From Garcia nutans (lineage: Eukaryota > Streptophyta > Magnoliopsida > Malpighiales > Euphorbiaceae): a stretch of 64,000 bases of DNA. How positions within the stretch are numbered: the first letter of the stretch is position 1; the number at the start of each line of letters is the position of its first letter. The stretch lies in assembly GCA_947685225.1 (NCBI GenBank), contig CANTUV010000024.1, positions 55,952,001 through 56,016,000 on the forward strand, read 5' to 3'. A program made the translations under genes and the position numbers. Below, one piece after another: positions 34,871 to 46,229 of this stretch. A model generated the notes under the pieces. That model was not told where the DNA came from and did not search any database. It worked only from the letters and a program-made list of their open reading frames with translations.

Positions 34871-36037
34871 TAAGAGAAGTTGATTATGTTAGTCTTATAT
34901 TATTTTATTCTTTCTTATTATAATATTATTCATTGCTTCATTTAGATTGCATTGTGTGCGTGAGTTAGGACACCCATATAACTGATGTTGTGTTATGTAA
35001 GGGATACTATACTTTCACTCAAGGTATGGAGATCAAGCATGGCATAACCACTCATAGCCTTGTACCTTTTGGTATATACTTGCTATGGGAGCCTAAACTT
35101 TTCAACCTAAAGACTAAAGCTCATGTAATTGGCCTAGTTATTTTCCTTAGGTTGTTACCCCAAATGCTTGTTGTTTGACTATGAGAGATGTATCTTGGTT
35201 TGAACCATTGCTTATTTAGTTTTTTGTTTTTCTAATATGACCTACCTATGTTCTAAGCTCAAAATAGTTTTATTCTTTCAAGTTGAATGACCAAAAATAT
35301 TTTTAAAAATATTTTCCGAGAAGGTCTTTAGACATGAAAACCTTTCAAAATGGGTCAAAAATCTTTTTCTACCTTATGGCCCAAACTTAAGAGCCCAATG
35401 GCTTTGTAACAAAGTTGTCTTTCACTTCATCTGAAACTATAACCCTTTCTTAAAAGTAGCTTACAAATATTTAGGTCAATTACGAAATATAAAAAATTAA
35501 TTGTGGGCCTAGCTTATGCCAAGAATCATTAATCATGGGTTTATTTTTGGCATGAATCATTGTCACTTTTTCAAATCAAAAATCTATTTATGATATACCT
35601 CTTAATTTAGCTTTAATTGAATATAGCATAAAAAAAATATTCTAATTGTAAAGCCTAATTAATGGGAATTGTCATGAACTGATTTCCATGTTTGAAAATA
35701 TAACTATTGGTTAAATTGTCCAAGTGAATTTTTTGCAAAAACAGGATATCCCAGGTTGGTATTTTATTAACCATATACATAAGAAAAAAGATTCGCCATT
35801 CGTGTGTGGAAGTTATATGGTTGGAAGTAACATCCTAATTATCTTTGTTTGCTTGTACATACTTGCATACATGCATACACTCATTGCATAACATGTCATT
35901 GATCTTTTCTGGCTCACAGACCTGGAGTACATTGGCTCATAGACCTAGAGTACATTAGTTCAAGAGCGTACGACAACCCAACCTATGCCAGTGATGTAGA
36001 ATCCAACAACAACTCAATTAGCTTCTCACCAAGAGCA
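34871..36037 (+). mobile_element. X3 untranslated leader
   Basis: Collinear with the X1 leader. Contains a small direct duplication, GGCTCA(C/T)AGACCT(G/A)GAGTACATT, around 35910-35957. Confidence 0.75.
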
Positions 36038-36809
36038 ATGGATCCTAAACAAATTTAAAGGATGGTGGACGATGCCCTCAATGCCAAGATAAAAGAACTA
36101 AAGGAGGCCTTGGTTGTGACCATGAAGAGCCAACTGGTTGCACTTTTGGGGAACACTACTGAGGCATCTACAAGAACTAAGAAACCAAAGGACAAAGGGA
36201 AGGCTAAGGTTGGCAAAGTAGCCTTTGATGATGACAAAGTAGTCATTGATGATGATGACAGCTAGGCTCAATATTTTCAAGGTCTTCAAGATAAGAAGAA
36301 GGAGCAGAAGATTGTCAAAAGATCAACCGTGGAAAAGACTGACACTTCAGATGTTGAGAAGTTGATTGCCCATTTGGAGAAAAAGTTTGAAAAGAATATA
36401 AAAACTGATGAAATGTCGAAGGTCGACAAGTTGTTTGAACAAGACGAAGAGGTCTCGCACAAGTTCAAGCTGCCCTCCTTTGCCAAGTTTGATGGAACTG
36501 GAAATCCTCATCTCCATTTGAAGCAATATATCACTGCTATGCAGTTTGCCCGAGCTACTAAGGCTCAAACTCTAAGGTATTTCATACTTTCATTGGACCT
36601 TGCTGTCCAGAATTAGTTCAACACCTTAGAGGATGGTACTCAAAAGATATGGGATTTGTTATATAAGGCTTTCATCCAACAATACGGGTACAATGCAAGT
36701 TGGAGGTCACTTTGATGGAAGTTGAGTAAATAAGGCAAAAATCAAATGAGAACTTCGTTGACTATTTAAAAAGGTGGAGAAATAAGGCCACAATACTCAA
36801 GAAGAGACC
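36038..36809 (+). pseudogene. gag: X-family Gag (X3 copy), 3' truncated
   Basis: ATG at 36038 gives MDPKQI then an immediate TAA (one base change from the CAAAGG of other copies). After it: MVDDALNAKIKELKEALVV, KKPKDKGKAKVGKV, acidic DDDKVVIDDDDS, stop, DVEKLIAHLEKKFEKN, and the capsid signature FAKFDGTGNPHLHLKQYITA, then stop after LSLDLAVQN and further lesions. It breaks at about 36809 where a Z-family LTR begins, so the capsid C-half and knuckle are missing. Sequence is close to M1 and X2 copies. Not functional. Confidence 0.8.
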
Positions 36810-38194
36810 TAATTACTTTCATTTTCTTTCATTTACAACGCATTACTCAATTACTATGATGCATCAACATAATTTGCAATATGCATATCATACCCTATAA
36901 CTCATTCATCAATAGTATATCAATTAACTTAACACATTTCTCAACTAAATGTGTTAAGTCTCAATGTCATGTAAATGTATGCAATCATTCAAAGTTTGTA
37001 CTTACCTCTTAAAGCAACAACACCACTCTATCAACTTCCTCTTCCAAGATATCCCTCAAAACTTGGCTAGAGTAACTCAATTCTCTTCAAAAACTATTCC
37101 AAAGGTGATTATAAATACTCACTTAGTGTTACACATAAGAAAATAAGGAAGAGAACTAACTAGGGAAAACTCTACACTTGACACACTCAACAACACGCAC
37201 GTGTCCCTGGTCGTGCCCTAAACCCACAACACAGAAGCTTTGACATGCTCAGTGATATGGGCGTGTCACTGCACGTGTTAATTCTCCTCCAACACAGAAG
37301 CTATGACATGCTCAGTGACATGGGCGTGTCACTAGAAGTGTCAATCTTCCAACAACACAGTAGGTGTGACACGCTCAGTGACATGGGTGTGTCACTGCAC
37401 ATGTCACCAACCCAGAAAATAGAACCAATGACACGTCCAAAGACATGGTCATGCTACTAGGCATGTCAGGACAAAAACCCTGAAATCGACACAATAATAT
37501 CACATCCAACAAGCCTCTTACTTTAACCTTATCAACACCACACAAACTCAACCAAAACCATCAACATTCCATATAATACTTGAGTAAACCTTAAAACAAC
37601 TCAATTACAAACATCAAAACACAATCACAACCATATAGCACAAATCAAGATCACAACCATAAACACATCTACAACAACCAATCACCAAACTCATAAACAC
37701 AAACTCAAAAGAAAATAAAGAAACAAGTTGGAAACTTACAAAAAGTAAAGAAAATCCTTAAAACTCCAACTTGATCTCTTGAAATCCTTCAATTTCTTGA
37801 GTTTGGAAGCAACAAAATCTCTCCCTCTTGAAGATGGTGGTGATGGCTGGCCAAAGAAGAAAGAAGAAGAAGAAGAAAATGCAAAGAAGAAGAAAGTCAA
37901 CCTCTTTTAACCAAACACTCTCTCCTCAAATCACTCTCCACCTAGTGTTTAATTAATAAAATAATAACCCAATTACATCATCTTCCACTAACTTAAATAA
38001 ATCCATTTAAATACTAAAATATCTTTTGACCTAATAAACCCATTGACTTGTATATAATGTATATATCTCCATATACATAACATATGCACATCTTCTTATC
38101 ATCTCACTTAATCAAATATACACTTAAAATCATATAATTAATTCTCAACAAATAATATTTCCAAAAATTTTAGGGTACTATTTGGGATATTACA
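36810..38194 (-). mobile_element. LTR fragment Z-c, copia family related to NE
   Basis: Right end GGGATATTACA at 38194, the same terminal sequence as NE. Left side truncated against X3 gag. Contains GTGTC-rich repeats at 37185-37470 and the AAACTTACAAAAAGTAAAG...CTTCAATTTCTTGAG block also seen in NE. Right neighbour is an X LTR cut in its first hairpin. Confidence 0.65.
37185..37470. repeat. GTGTC-rich ~60-bp repeat in Z-c
   Basis: Four units with GTGACATGGGCGTGTCACT cores, CTCAGTG before and CAACACAGAAGCT-like spacers. Nearly the same unit as in Y LTRs. Confidence 0.88.
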
Positions 38195-39144
38195 TGGAAA
38201 ACATACCTCTTATAATGTTTTGAAACCAAAGCAAATCAATAAAAATAACCAACCATTCATCATAATAAATCATTCATCAAGGATATGAAACATCAATCAA
38301 AATATATAATAAACATTCGTCTAACTTAAATAAAGCAGTAAGTATATAAATTTAGGGTTTATGCATCAATTAGGATTTCTTGAATAAAATTAGGGTTTCA
38401 TGGATTTTATGTTTAACAATTAGGATTTTTAATTACTGGATTAGTTAACTAAGAAATATTTAATATAAAAGAAATAACATGGCTACTGGATGTACAAATA
38501 GGTTGAATTAAAGATTAGGTTTTGAAATAAATTAGAGTTTTAAATGGATATTTTGGATTTAGGGTTTTGGAAGTTATATAAAAAATATTAAGATTTAGGG
38601 TTTAAGTAAATAAAATTGGAGATCATGAAAATAGGACTAAAAGTTTTGTATTTGGAAAGAATAGACTACTGTGATTTTTAGAAAAATAGAATTGATTATG
38701 GTTTTGAGAAAACAGATTATTGTTTTGTGGTATTAGAAAAGTGTAATTAGGGTTTTTGTTTTTAAAAATTAGTTTAATGGATATTAAGATATTAGGGTTT
38801 TGAAAAATAATTTTTAGGATTTTAGATAGAGACTAGATAAATAAAAAAATTAATTGATCAAAAAAATCCCTCTATTGTATGCTCAAATAATTGATCAAAT
38901 TGAATAATGAGGCTACCTTAAATATAAAAAGTTAATAGAAACTCAAACCTCCGTTGTTGGTTCCACTATAATTTTAATTCTGGTTGAACAGATACAAAGA
39001 CAGTGTGTGCTGCATTTTTTTTATGGATTGTTTGTTTGTTGCTTACTGCCTCTTGCTTCTTCCTTCACAAGTCCAAGATTATGAGTAATCCTAATAATCC
39101 TTGAGTCCAAAATCCCAATCCCCTTTTGTGTGTTTTTAATGTTG

Positions 39145-39152
39145 TATTTATA
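39145..39152 (-). promoter_or_regulatory. LTR TATA box of M2
   Basis: TATAAATA on the minus strand, homologous to 63327-63334. Confidence 0.6.
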
Positions 39153-39239
39153 AGCAATTAAAAAAAAAACCTAGTATGTTAAGGAAATTAAAAACTATTT
39201 CGAAAATAGAATAAAAAACTAAGTAAAATAAGATTTCGG

Positions 39240-39480
39240 CAAAAATTGTGCGCGGGCCCTAGCGAGACTGGCACTGAGCGAGCCGGGGGCAAAATTACAG
39301 GCTCGGCACTAGCAAAATTGCACATGGGGTGTAATTTTGCAAATTAGCCCATGGCCAATTCGTCGTAGGTGTTCCTATGGCGAATTGGCCCATGGCCAAT
39401 TCTTCACAGGTGTTCCTGCGGTGAATTGGCCTAAGCCAATTCCTTGCTAGCAACTTTTGTTGCCAATTATGCCGTTGCCC
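39240..39480. repeat. GC-rich inverted-repeat island in M2 LTR
   Basis: Repeated GGCGAATTGGCC and GGCCAATTC boxes and CAAAATTAC/GTAATTTTG pairs. Markedly richer in G+C than its flanks. Confidence 0.8.
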
Positions 39481-39499
39481 AAAAAAATTATATATATAT

Positions 39500-40620
39500 T
39501 ATGAGCGGAGATTTTCACCCCCACTCCCGGTGAAATGGTTCTTGCGACTTCGGCACTGTTTAGGCTTGGGGCATTAGAGAACACGGACCTAAGTCCGGAG
39601 AAAATGGAGTCGCCACCCAGACGGGCTGGAAAAAAGAAAGGGTTGGATGACTCGATTCCTATGGAATCCCTAACCCCCTAATGGGTTCAGAAAGTTGGGT
39701 ACATGTGGGGAAGGTGAGAAATAGCCCAGTACCCCCACAATGCCCGGTTCATTAGAACCGGCCTCCTTTACAGTTCTTAATATTATAAAATTCTTAAATA
39801 TAACAATATTATCCATATTACACATAATAATTAAAATAAAGCATTGATATATTGAAAATCAAAATAATGTCTAAGCAAAATAAATAAATGGACACCCATC
39901 CGAAGATGGAAACATGCCCTTACATAATCCATGCCTAAATAGGACACCCACCGAAAAGTAGAAACATGTCCTTTACATTGGTTCTAAAATAGAAAAACAA
40001 TTTAAATTACATGATATTTAACTAATGAGGTACCCTCCAAGTGGAAACATACCTCTTACAACATTTGAAAATATAAATAAATCGATAAAAGTAAATAACT
40101 ATTCATCATAAATAAATCATTCATCAAAGATATTAAATATCAATCAAAATATATAATAAGCATTCTTATTCTAACATTAATTAAGAAAAGGAAACCGAAA
40201 CCGAAACCGAATTGTATTTGGTTTCGGAAAAAATTGCGTCGAAAAAATTTCGCTGGTTAAAAAAACTGCTGCTGAAAAATTGCCCCGGCGAAAAAAAAAC
40301 CGCTGTGAAAAAATTGCACTGGCGAAAATGCTGCCGCAACTGGCTGCAGGCTGTGGGCAATAATTGGACTATGGGCCATTTCGCCGCAACTCTTAGGCGA
40401 CGAATTTTTTCATCGCCGATTTTTATTTTTATTTTTTTTGTTTATTATTATTATTATTTTATTTTTTATTAATAAAAATTAGATACTAAAGTAAATATTA
40501 TTTAATTAAGATAACAAAAATTATTTTGGACTAATTAAAATATATTTGGACAACACAAAAATTATTTTGGACTAATTAAAATATATTTGATCGGACTAGG
40601 TAAAAAATTAAGGGTCTACA
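39500..40620 (-). mobile_element. Solo LTR of X family inside M2 LTR (minus)
   Basis: 1121 bp. Minus strand begins TGTAGACCCTTAATTTTTT at 40620 and ends CCGCTCATA at 39500, flanked by TATAT at 39495-39499 and 40621-40625 (weak evidence alone, since the site is TA-rich). Lacks the TATA and telo-box segment. Hairpins at 40027-40055, 39942-39971 and 39890-39918. GC-rich island 40200-40420. Confidence 0.78.
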
Positions 40621-40805
40621 TATATATATTAAAATAAATAAATAATAAATAAAAAGTAAAATAAATATTATATTAAAATAAATAATAAATAACAAATAAT
40701 AAATAAATAACAAGTAAAATGAATCAAAATAAATATACCACAAAAATTATTTCTGACTGTTTTAAAATTTTTGGACTGAACTGGGTCAAAAATTAAGGGT
40801 CTATA

Positions 40806-40820
40806 GTTTGCCCTTTGCTT
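40806..40820 (-). promoter_or_regulatory. Polypurine tract of M2
   Basis: Minus strand CAAGCAAAGGGCAAAC directly before the LTR start; same as in N1. Confidence 0.7.
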
Positions 40821-41240
40821 GAATGATTAGAGACTTTTGGTAGAATAGAGTAAAAAGCAACATGACTTTTGACTGGGTTTAGAGCTAGACTCGACTCCAT
40901 ACCCATGATTGGTTTGAGTTCTGGACTCAAAATTAATTTGAATTCTAGACTTAAAAATAATTTGGGTTGTGGACCTGAGATAAGTTCTAGACTTAAAAAA
41001 TAATTTAGATTATGGACTCCAGGAAAGTTCTGAACTTAAAAAATAATTTCGGTTTTGGACCTGAGGTAAGTTATGGACTTAAAAAATAATTTGGATTTTG
41101 GACCCGAGGTAAATTCTGGACTTAAAAAATAATTTGGATTATCTGCAAAAAAATGTTTTAAAAAATTTAGCTTTTTTTAGCATACCCATATCCTTTTGCC
41201 CCTGTATGAAAAAATATTTTAAAAGTACAAAAATATTTTT
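40821..41240 (-). mobile_element. M2 internal 3' UTR remnant
   Basis: Contains a GGACTTAAAAAATAATTTGG repeat array (40905-41140) homologous in position to T3, then a stretch matching the minus strand of the block before T1 in X1 (GGGGCAAA...GGATATG...GCTAAATTTTTT). It fades out at about 41240; the rest of M2 is lost. Confidence 0.65.
40905..41140. repeat. ~42-bp minisatellite in M2 3' UTR
   Basis: Units with GAGGTAAGTTCTGGACTTAA and AAAATAATTTGGATTTTGGACC, about five copies. The same array starts at about 63880 in N1. Confidence 0.88.
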
Positions 41241-41395
41241 AGACACGCAAATATCTGAATAAGAATTGAATAATTGAATTCACTATTTACTCATTGTTTA
41301 TTCACTATTTACTCACTATTTACTAACTATTCATTCACTATTTATCAACAGTGATATTGATTCTTTTTTTCATAGGAAGTACTATTTTCCCTTTC
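41241..41395. other. Unassigned stretch with short TTCACTATTTACTCA repeat
   Basis: About five copies of a 12-16-nt TTCACTATTTACTCA-like unit at 41278-41349, then unique DNA up to the copia insertion. It may be the upstream flank of the PMD gene now at 60287 onward. Confidence 0.5.
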
Positions 41396-41400
41396 TGCCT
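41396..41400. repeat. TSD of Sirevirus-like element, left
   Basis: TGCCT, identical to 60287-60291. Confidence 0.92.
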
Positions 41401-42670
41401 TGTTAGCCAAATAATCTCAATTTTGATCATTGACAACTCAAATTGAATGACTTATTTAAACATGTGTTTTAAGAACCTTGTTGTAGGATTAGATTGTTTC
41501 AAATGAGTCAACACAGGGCACATTGCATGGTCGTACAACCCTGGAGACGATCGACCCAATTGAATTGAAAGATGAAACCATATCACAGTAGGGATCGCGG
41601 TCATAATCTTGACCATAGTAGTGACCGCACATCAATATGAGCAACCATCCAAAAAACAAGGACGACTGCAACATGAGTAACCCAAATCATCCAAATTCCA
41701 ATAAGGTTCGCAGTGACAAGCATGGTGGAAGATACGATCTCTCTTATTGCTTTAGCAATCGTCCTTCAGAATATGTGACCGCTCTGCTAATTCAAGAGAA
41801 AATCACTCAAACTGACAGTAGTATTTTCATCCTTAGGTGTGCCCAGAAGTTCGATGCGAGTCTCTCAATTCGACCGCTAATTGGCACCTAGGGCGACCAC
41901 GACATGCATATTTTGGTGAAAGTTTATTTTTCCCAGTTAAAGAATGCCATGTGAAATAACTGTTATAAACCCACTTCAATATTCAAAAAGGGCAGCCGCA
42001 CCTATCTCATGAGCGACCTTCCCGACAACCACATCATGGGTAAGATTCCAGCAGCAGAGCACTTACATTTGACCGCTGAAGCAAATTTGAAATATAGCGA
42101 CCATCCCTTATCTAAGGGCGATCGCATGAGACATTGGAGCGACAGTCCCAGTATCAAGGACGATCGCTACCTGCTTCAAATAGTCTATTAACACAAGGTC
42201 TAAACTACCAAGACTTATTTCTCACTATCTATAACGGCTAGTTGGACCACATTGGCTATAAATTCACAAATTATTATTCTGTTAAGAGTAATCCCTGAAT
42301 TGAATAGCCAAGCTACATATTTTCTTTTATTACTACTATTAGCATTTGAATTGTAATGATTGGGTGTAAGCATTAAAAACACCATTGTAAAAGTTTGAGT
42401 GTGAGCTTGGAAACACTTAGGTTAAAAACTCTTGTAAGGGTTGTGAGGTATATGATCTCAAACCAATTGAAAAGTTAGAGTTAAGCTTGTAAGAAGAAAA
42501 CTCAAAGTTAGTGGAACCTTAATAAGTTGTTGAGGAAGTGGATGTAGGATATCTTGTGTGTTCTTTCTTCTACTCACTACTCAACCATTTATTTCTTATA
42601 CATTTCTTGTTTGCCATCATTTCTCAAGAAAACCAATTCACCCCCTCTTGGTTGCCATCTTGAGACAACA
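41401..42670 (+). mobile_element. 5' LTR of Sirevirus-like element
   Basis: 1270 bp, TGTTAGCC to GACAACA. U3 is studded with GCGACC/GCGATCG-type boxes between about 41540 and 42170. Core promoter: AACGGCTA (42233-42240), 16 nt, TATAAAT (42257-42263). Confidence 0.92.
42233..42263 (+). promoter_or_regulatory. Core promoter of 5' LTR
   Basis: AACGGCTA then 16 nt then TATAAAT. The 3' LTR has AATGGCTA at the same place and TATAAAT at 59801-59807. Confidence 0.7.
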
Positions 42671-42672
42671 AT

Positions 42673-42684
42673 TGGTATCAGAGC
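42673..42684 (+). promoter_or_regulatory. Primer-binding site (initiator tRNA-Met)
   Basis: TGGTATCAGAGC, two bases after the 5' LTR; the standard plant copia PBS. Confidence 0.95.
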
Positions 42685-42723
42685 TTAAAATTTCTTAAAC
42701 TTAATTGTGAAATTTGATCCACT

Positions 42724-44381
42724 ATGGCAACTTCTTCTTCATCAAACCTAACCTCTCATGGAAATCTTAACACTATCATAAGACCCTATTTTGATGGAAC
42801 AGATTATTCCTATTGGAAACAAAAAATGTATTTGTTCCTAGATAGTGAAGGTATTAAGCTATGGGATTTTATGGAAAGTGAGTAGAAACCTCCTACTCAT
42901 GAAGTTGATGGTATTCAAGTTCCTCTTCCCAAAGCACAATGGCCAATTGTCAATGTTAAAGATCGGTTCAAGAACAATAGAGCCACTTCCATCTTAATGA
43001 ATTCCATTTCAAGAGCAATAGAGCCACTTCCATCTTAATGAATTCCATTTCAAGAGAAGAAGGTGGAAGAGTTCAGCACTTAACTTGTGCACATTGCATT
43101 TGGAATACACTTGAAAACTATCATGAAGGTACCACTCAAGTGAGATTCACCAAGAAACAAATGCATGTTCATGAGTATGAGCTATTCAAGATGAAACCAA
43201 ATGAAAACATCACAGACATGACAAATCGGTTGCTTGCTATTGTCAATGAACTAAAGAATTATGGAAAGATATATGATCAAGGTGATGTAAATATCAAAAT
43301 CTTGAGAGCCCTAAGAGCTAGAAAGAGCTTTGAATAAAAAGTATCATCCATTGAAGAAGCTCATGATCTTAGCACATTGAGGACCGATGAGCTTGTGGGA
43401 AAACTACTCACGTTTGAGCTACACAATGAAAAAGAAGAAGATTAAGGTGAGAAAGAAAAGAGAAAACCAATTGCCCTCAAAGCAATCAAAGAAGTTGAGA
43501 GCTCAAGCAACGAAGGTACTGATGATGAAGATGAAATGGCAATGTTCTCAAAAAGAATAAGTGAATGGAAAAGAAATAGAATATTACAAGCTAACAAAGG
43601 TACATTTCCTAAATCCTCCCTCAAAGATAAAGAAAAGAAATATGAGGTAAAGTGCTATGAATGTGGTAAATCTGGTCACATCAAATCGGATTGCTTCAAA
43701 GTAAAGAACAAAAAGAAATGGGACAAAGAAAAGAAAAAGTCTCTCAAAGCCAAATGGGATGACACTTCTTCAAGTGAAGAGGAAGAAGAAGGAGAAGAAG
43801 GAATTGCAAACTTATGTCTCATGGCTATTGAAGATGACTCCAATGAGGTAAGTACTCAATCCTTGAATCTAATAGCACATGATGATATTGATGATCTAGA
43901 TGATAATGATTTGATTGAGCACATGAACTTTAAAATAGAAAAATATTTCTCTAAGATGATGCTATATAAGGAAAAGTGTTCTAAGTTAGAAAAGTATTTT
44001 ATATGCTTAAAGAACTCTACCCTAGAATTGAAAACCTCAAATGAACACTTGGTGAAATCAATAAATGAGTTAAATAAAAATTCACATGACTTAGAAAATG
44101 TTATTAAAGAAAATGAAATTTTGAAGCATGAACTAAAAGAACTAAGAGGATCAATTTCAAGATTTCATAAAGGAAAAGAAGCTTTAGACACATTAATTGA
44201 TAATCAAAGATCACCTTCCTTGAAATATGGATTAGGATTCAATGGCTCAACCAACACTACACTTAGCACACCAACATTTGTAAAAGCCTCTACAACTCAA
44301 ATCTCTAATGTTGATGTTGTAAAGAACAAAGATGCACACACCAAGTCTAAGAACTCTAAAAAACCACTCATGGCTCACTAG
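42724..44381 (+). pseudogene. gag: Sirevirus Gag, broken
   Basis: ATG at 42724 opens MATSSSSNLTSHGNL and then the copia Gag N-terminal RPYFDGTDYSYWKQKM (DUF4219-like, 'F.G.NY..W'). In-frame TAG near 42882, and a 41-bp tandem duplication (42975-43056) that shifts the frame. From 43038 the UBN2-like capsid continues (HEYELFKMKPNENITDM, LLAIVNELKNYGK), with a stop at about 43335. From 43536 a 281-residue open stretch holds the knuckle CYECGKSGHIKSDC (C-x2-C-x4-H-x4-C), a Lys-rich segment, acidic SSSEEEEEGEEG, a coiled coil (about residues 125-215) and the Sirevirus-like RFHKGKEALDTLIDNQRSPS. Role in the family: particle assembly and RNA packaging; the extended coiled-coil tail is typical of Sireviruses. 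Inactive here. Confidence 0.88.
42975..43056 (+). repeat. 41-bp perfect tandem duplication in gag
   Basis: Two identical 41-nt units, 42975-43015 and 43016-43056, starting CAATAGAGCC. 41 is not a multiple of 3, so it breaks the frame. Confidence 0.95.
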
Positions 44382-44599
44382 GAAAAAGAGCTAAGTTCTC
44401 AAAAAGTAATCATGCATTTATATACACTAAACATGCATATAAGCATAGAGATGCACAAAAGCAATCACATACATGTAGTTGTATGCATAAAACATGGAAT
44501 ATGAATAGAAAAGTGCAAAAATATAAAACATTGTTGCAATGCACATATTGTATGAAATTTGGACATAAAAGCATTTTTTTGTCATACTAGAAAGGCTCA

Positions 44600-45880
44600 T
44601 CTCAAGTTAGAAGATGCCTCTATTGCTAACTATCAAGTACCCAACTTCATTTGGGTACCTAAGAAAAGATAAATACTATTACCTTGTAGGTATGCCTAAA
44701 ATCTACTATCAATGAAAGCACATGGCTTGTGGATAGTGGATGCTCAAGGCATATGACCAGGAATGCAAAGCTTTTTACAAGTATTACATACAAACTTGGA
44801 GGTAATGTAACTTTTAGAAATAATGCTAAAGGTAAAATTATTGGTGTTGGCTCCATTGGAATACTTGGTAAAGACTTGATTGGATGTATGGCTTTTTAAT
44901 GGTTTGAAACATAATTTTCTAAGTGCTAGTCAATTTTGTGATAGAGAATACAATGTAAATTTTGATTCTAAAGGTTGCAAGATCACTAATTCAAATGGTG
45001 TTATTGTATTCAAAGGAACTAGAATAAACAACACTTATAAAATTGACATACATTCCAATAATGCATTTAAATTTTTAATCTCTACTAATAATGATGCTTG
45101 GTTATGGCATAGAAGACTAGAACATGCAAGTATGGATAAATTAAAATGCATCTATAATGAAAACCTAGTTGATGGTATCCCTAAAATGAAATATGACAAA
45201 GATAGAACTTGTGAACCTTATTAACTTGGTAAGCAACATAAGATCTCATTTAAATCAAAAAATGTTGTAAGTACCTCTAGACCTTTAGAGCTCATTCATT
45301 TGGATTTGTTTAGACCAAAAAGAATTACAAGCTTAGGTGGCAAGTCTTATGCATTTGTCCTTGTTGATGATTATTCTAGATTTACATGGGTTAATTTCTT
45401 AGCTCAAAAGAATGAAGCTTTTAATCACTTCAAAACATTTGCAAAAAGAGTTCAAAATGAAAAATGATATGTGATCACATCTATTAGAAGTGATCATGGC
45501 AAAGAATTTGAGAATGAAAATTTTGAAAATTTTTGTAATGAATTTGGCATTTCACATAACTTTTCAGCTCCTAGAACTCCACAACAAAATGGTGTGGTTG
45601 AAAGGAAAAATATAACCTTGGTTGAAATGGCTAGAACAATGCTTAATGAATATGAATTACCATCTTATTTTGGGCGGAAGCCGTTAATACCGCTTGTTAC
45701 ATTGTAAATCATGTTTACAAAAGGTCTTTAATTAATAAAACTTCTTATGAGCTATGGAATGGAAGAATTCCCAGAATTTCATATTTTAGAGTATTTGGAT
45801 ACAAATGTTTTATATTGAACACCAAGGAAAATCTTGGAAAATTTTCATCCAAATCGGATGAAGGCATATTTTTAGGTTAC
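44600..45880 (+). pseudogene. pol: Copia protease and integrase part of pol, broken
   Basis: Protease: STWLVDSGCSRHMT with the catalytic DSG codons at 44732-44740. Pre-integrase: WLWHRRLEHASMDKL supplies the two His of the HHCC zinc site; the second CxxC Cys is lost (CEPY then stop instead of CxxC). Integrase core: first Asp in LIHLDLFRP, second in SIRSDHGKEFEN, Glu in QQNGVVERKN, so the DDE triad is present but spread over frames split by stops at about 45223 and 45467. After it comes the conserved FRVFGYKCFIL...SDEGIFLGYS segment. Family role: Gag-Pol cleavage and cDNA integration in the nucleus. Confidence 0.9.
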
Positions 45881-46229
45881 TCATTGTCTAGCAAAGCATA
45901 TAGAGTATTTAATAAGAAAACTCTAGTAGTTTAAGAATCAATGCATGTTGTTTTTGTTGAATCGTCTAAACTTGATCAAAGGAAAGGTAGTACTTTTGAT
46001 GACCTTGCAGGTACTCTTGAACCACAAGAAACTATTGATGCTTCTAGGATCGATTATAATGAACTAAAAGAAAAGACTCAAGCTCTACCCAAGGATTGGC
46101 AATATAAGAAAGATCATCCTAAGGAACTCATCATTGGTAAAACATCTAAGGAAGTAATTACTAGACCTAAAATTAATCATATAGATGTTAATTTTACTTT
46201 TGTTTCTCAAATTGAGCCAAAGACCATTG

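Larger units (their letters stand above)
38195..40805 (-). mobile_element. 3' LTR of X element M2 (minus), with inserted solo LTR
   Basis: Minus strand starts TATAGACCCTTAATTTTTG at 40805 (TG mutated to TA) next to a PPT, runs through TATA (39145-39152), purine-rich leader and telo-box region (38340-38830), and is cut at 38195 inside a hairpin unit. GC-rich inverted-repeat island at 39240-39480. Without the solo LTR about 1.5 kb remains. Confidence 0.78.

Noticed and set aside
42673..42684. tRNA gene
   Set aside because: Only the 12-nt complement of the initiator tRNA-Met 3' end, placed two bases after an LTR; it is a PBS.
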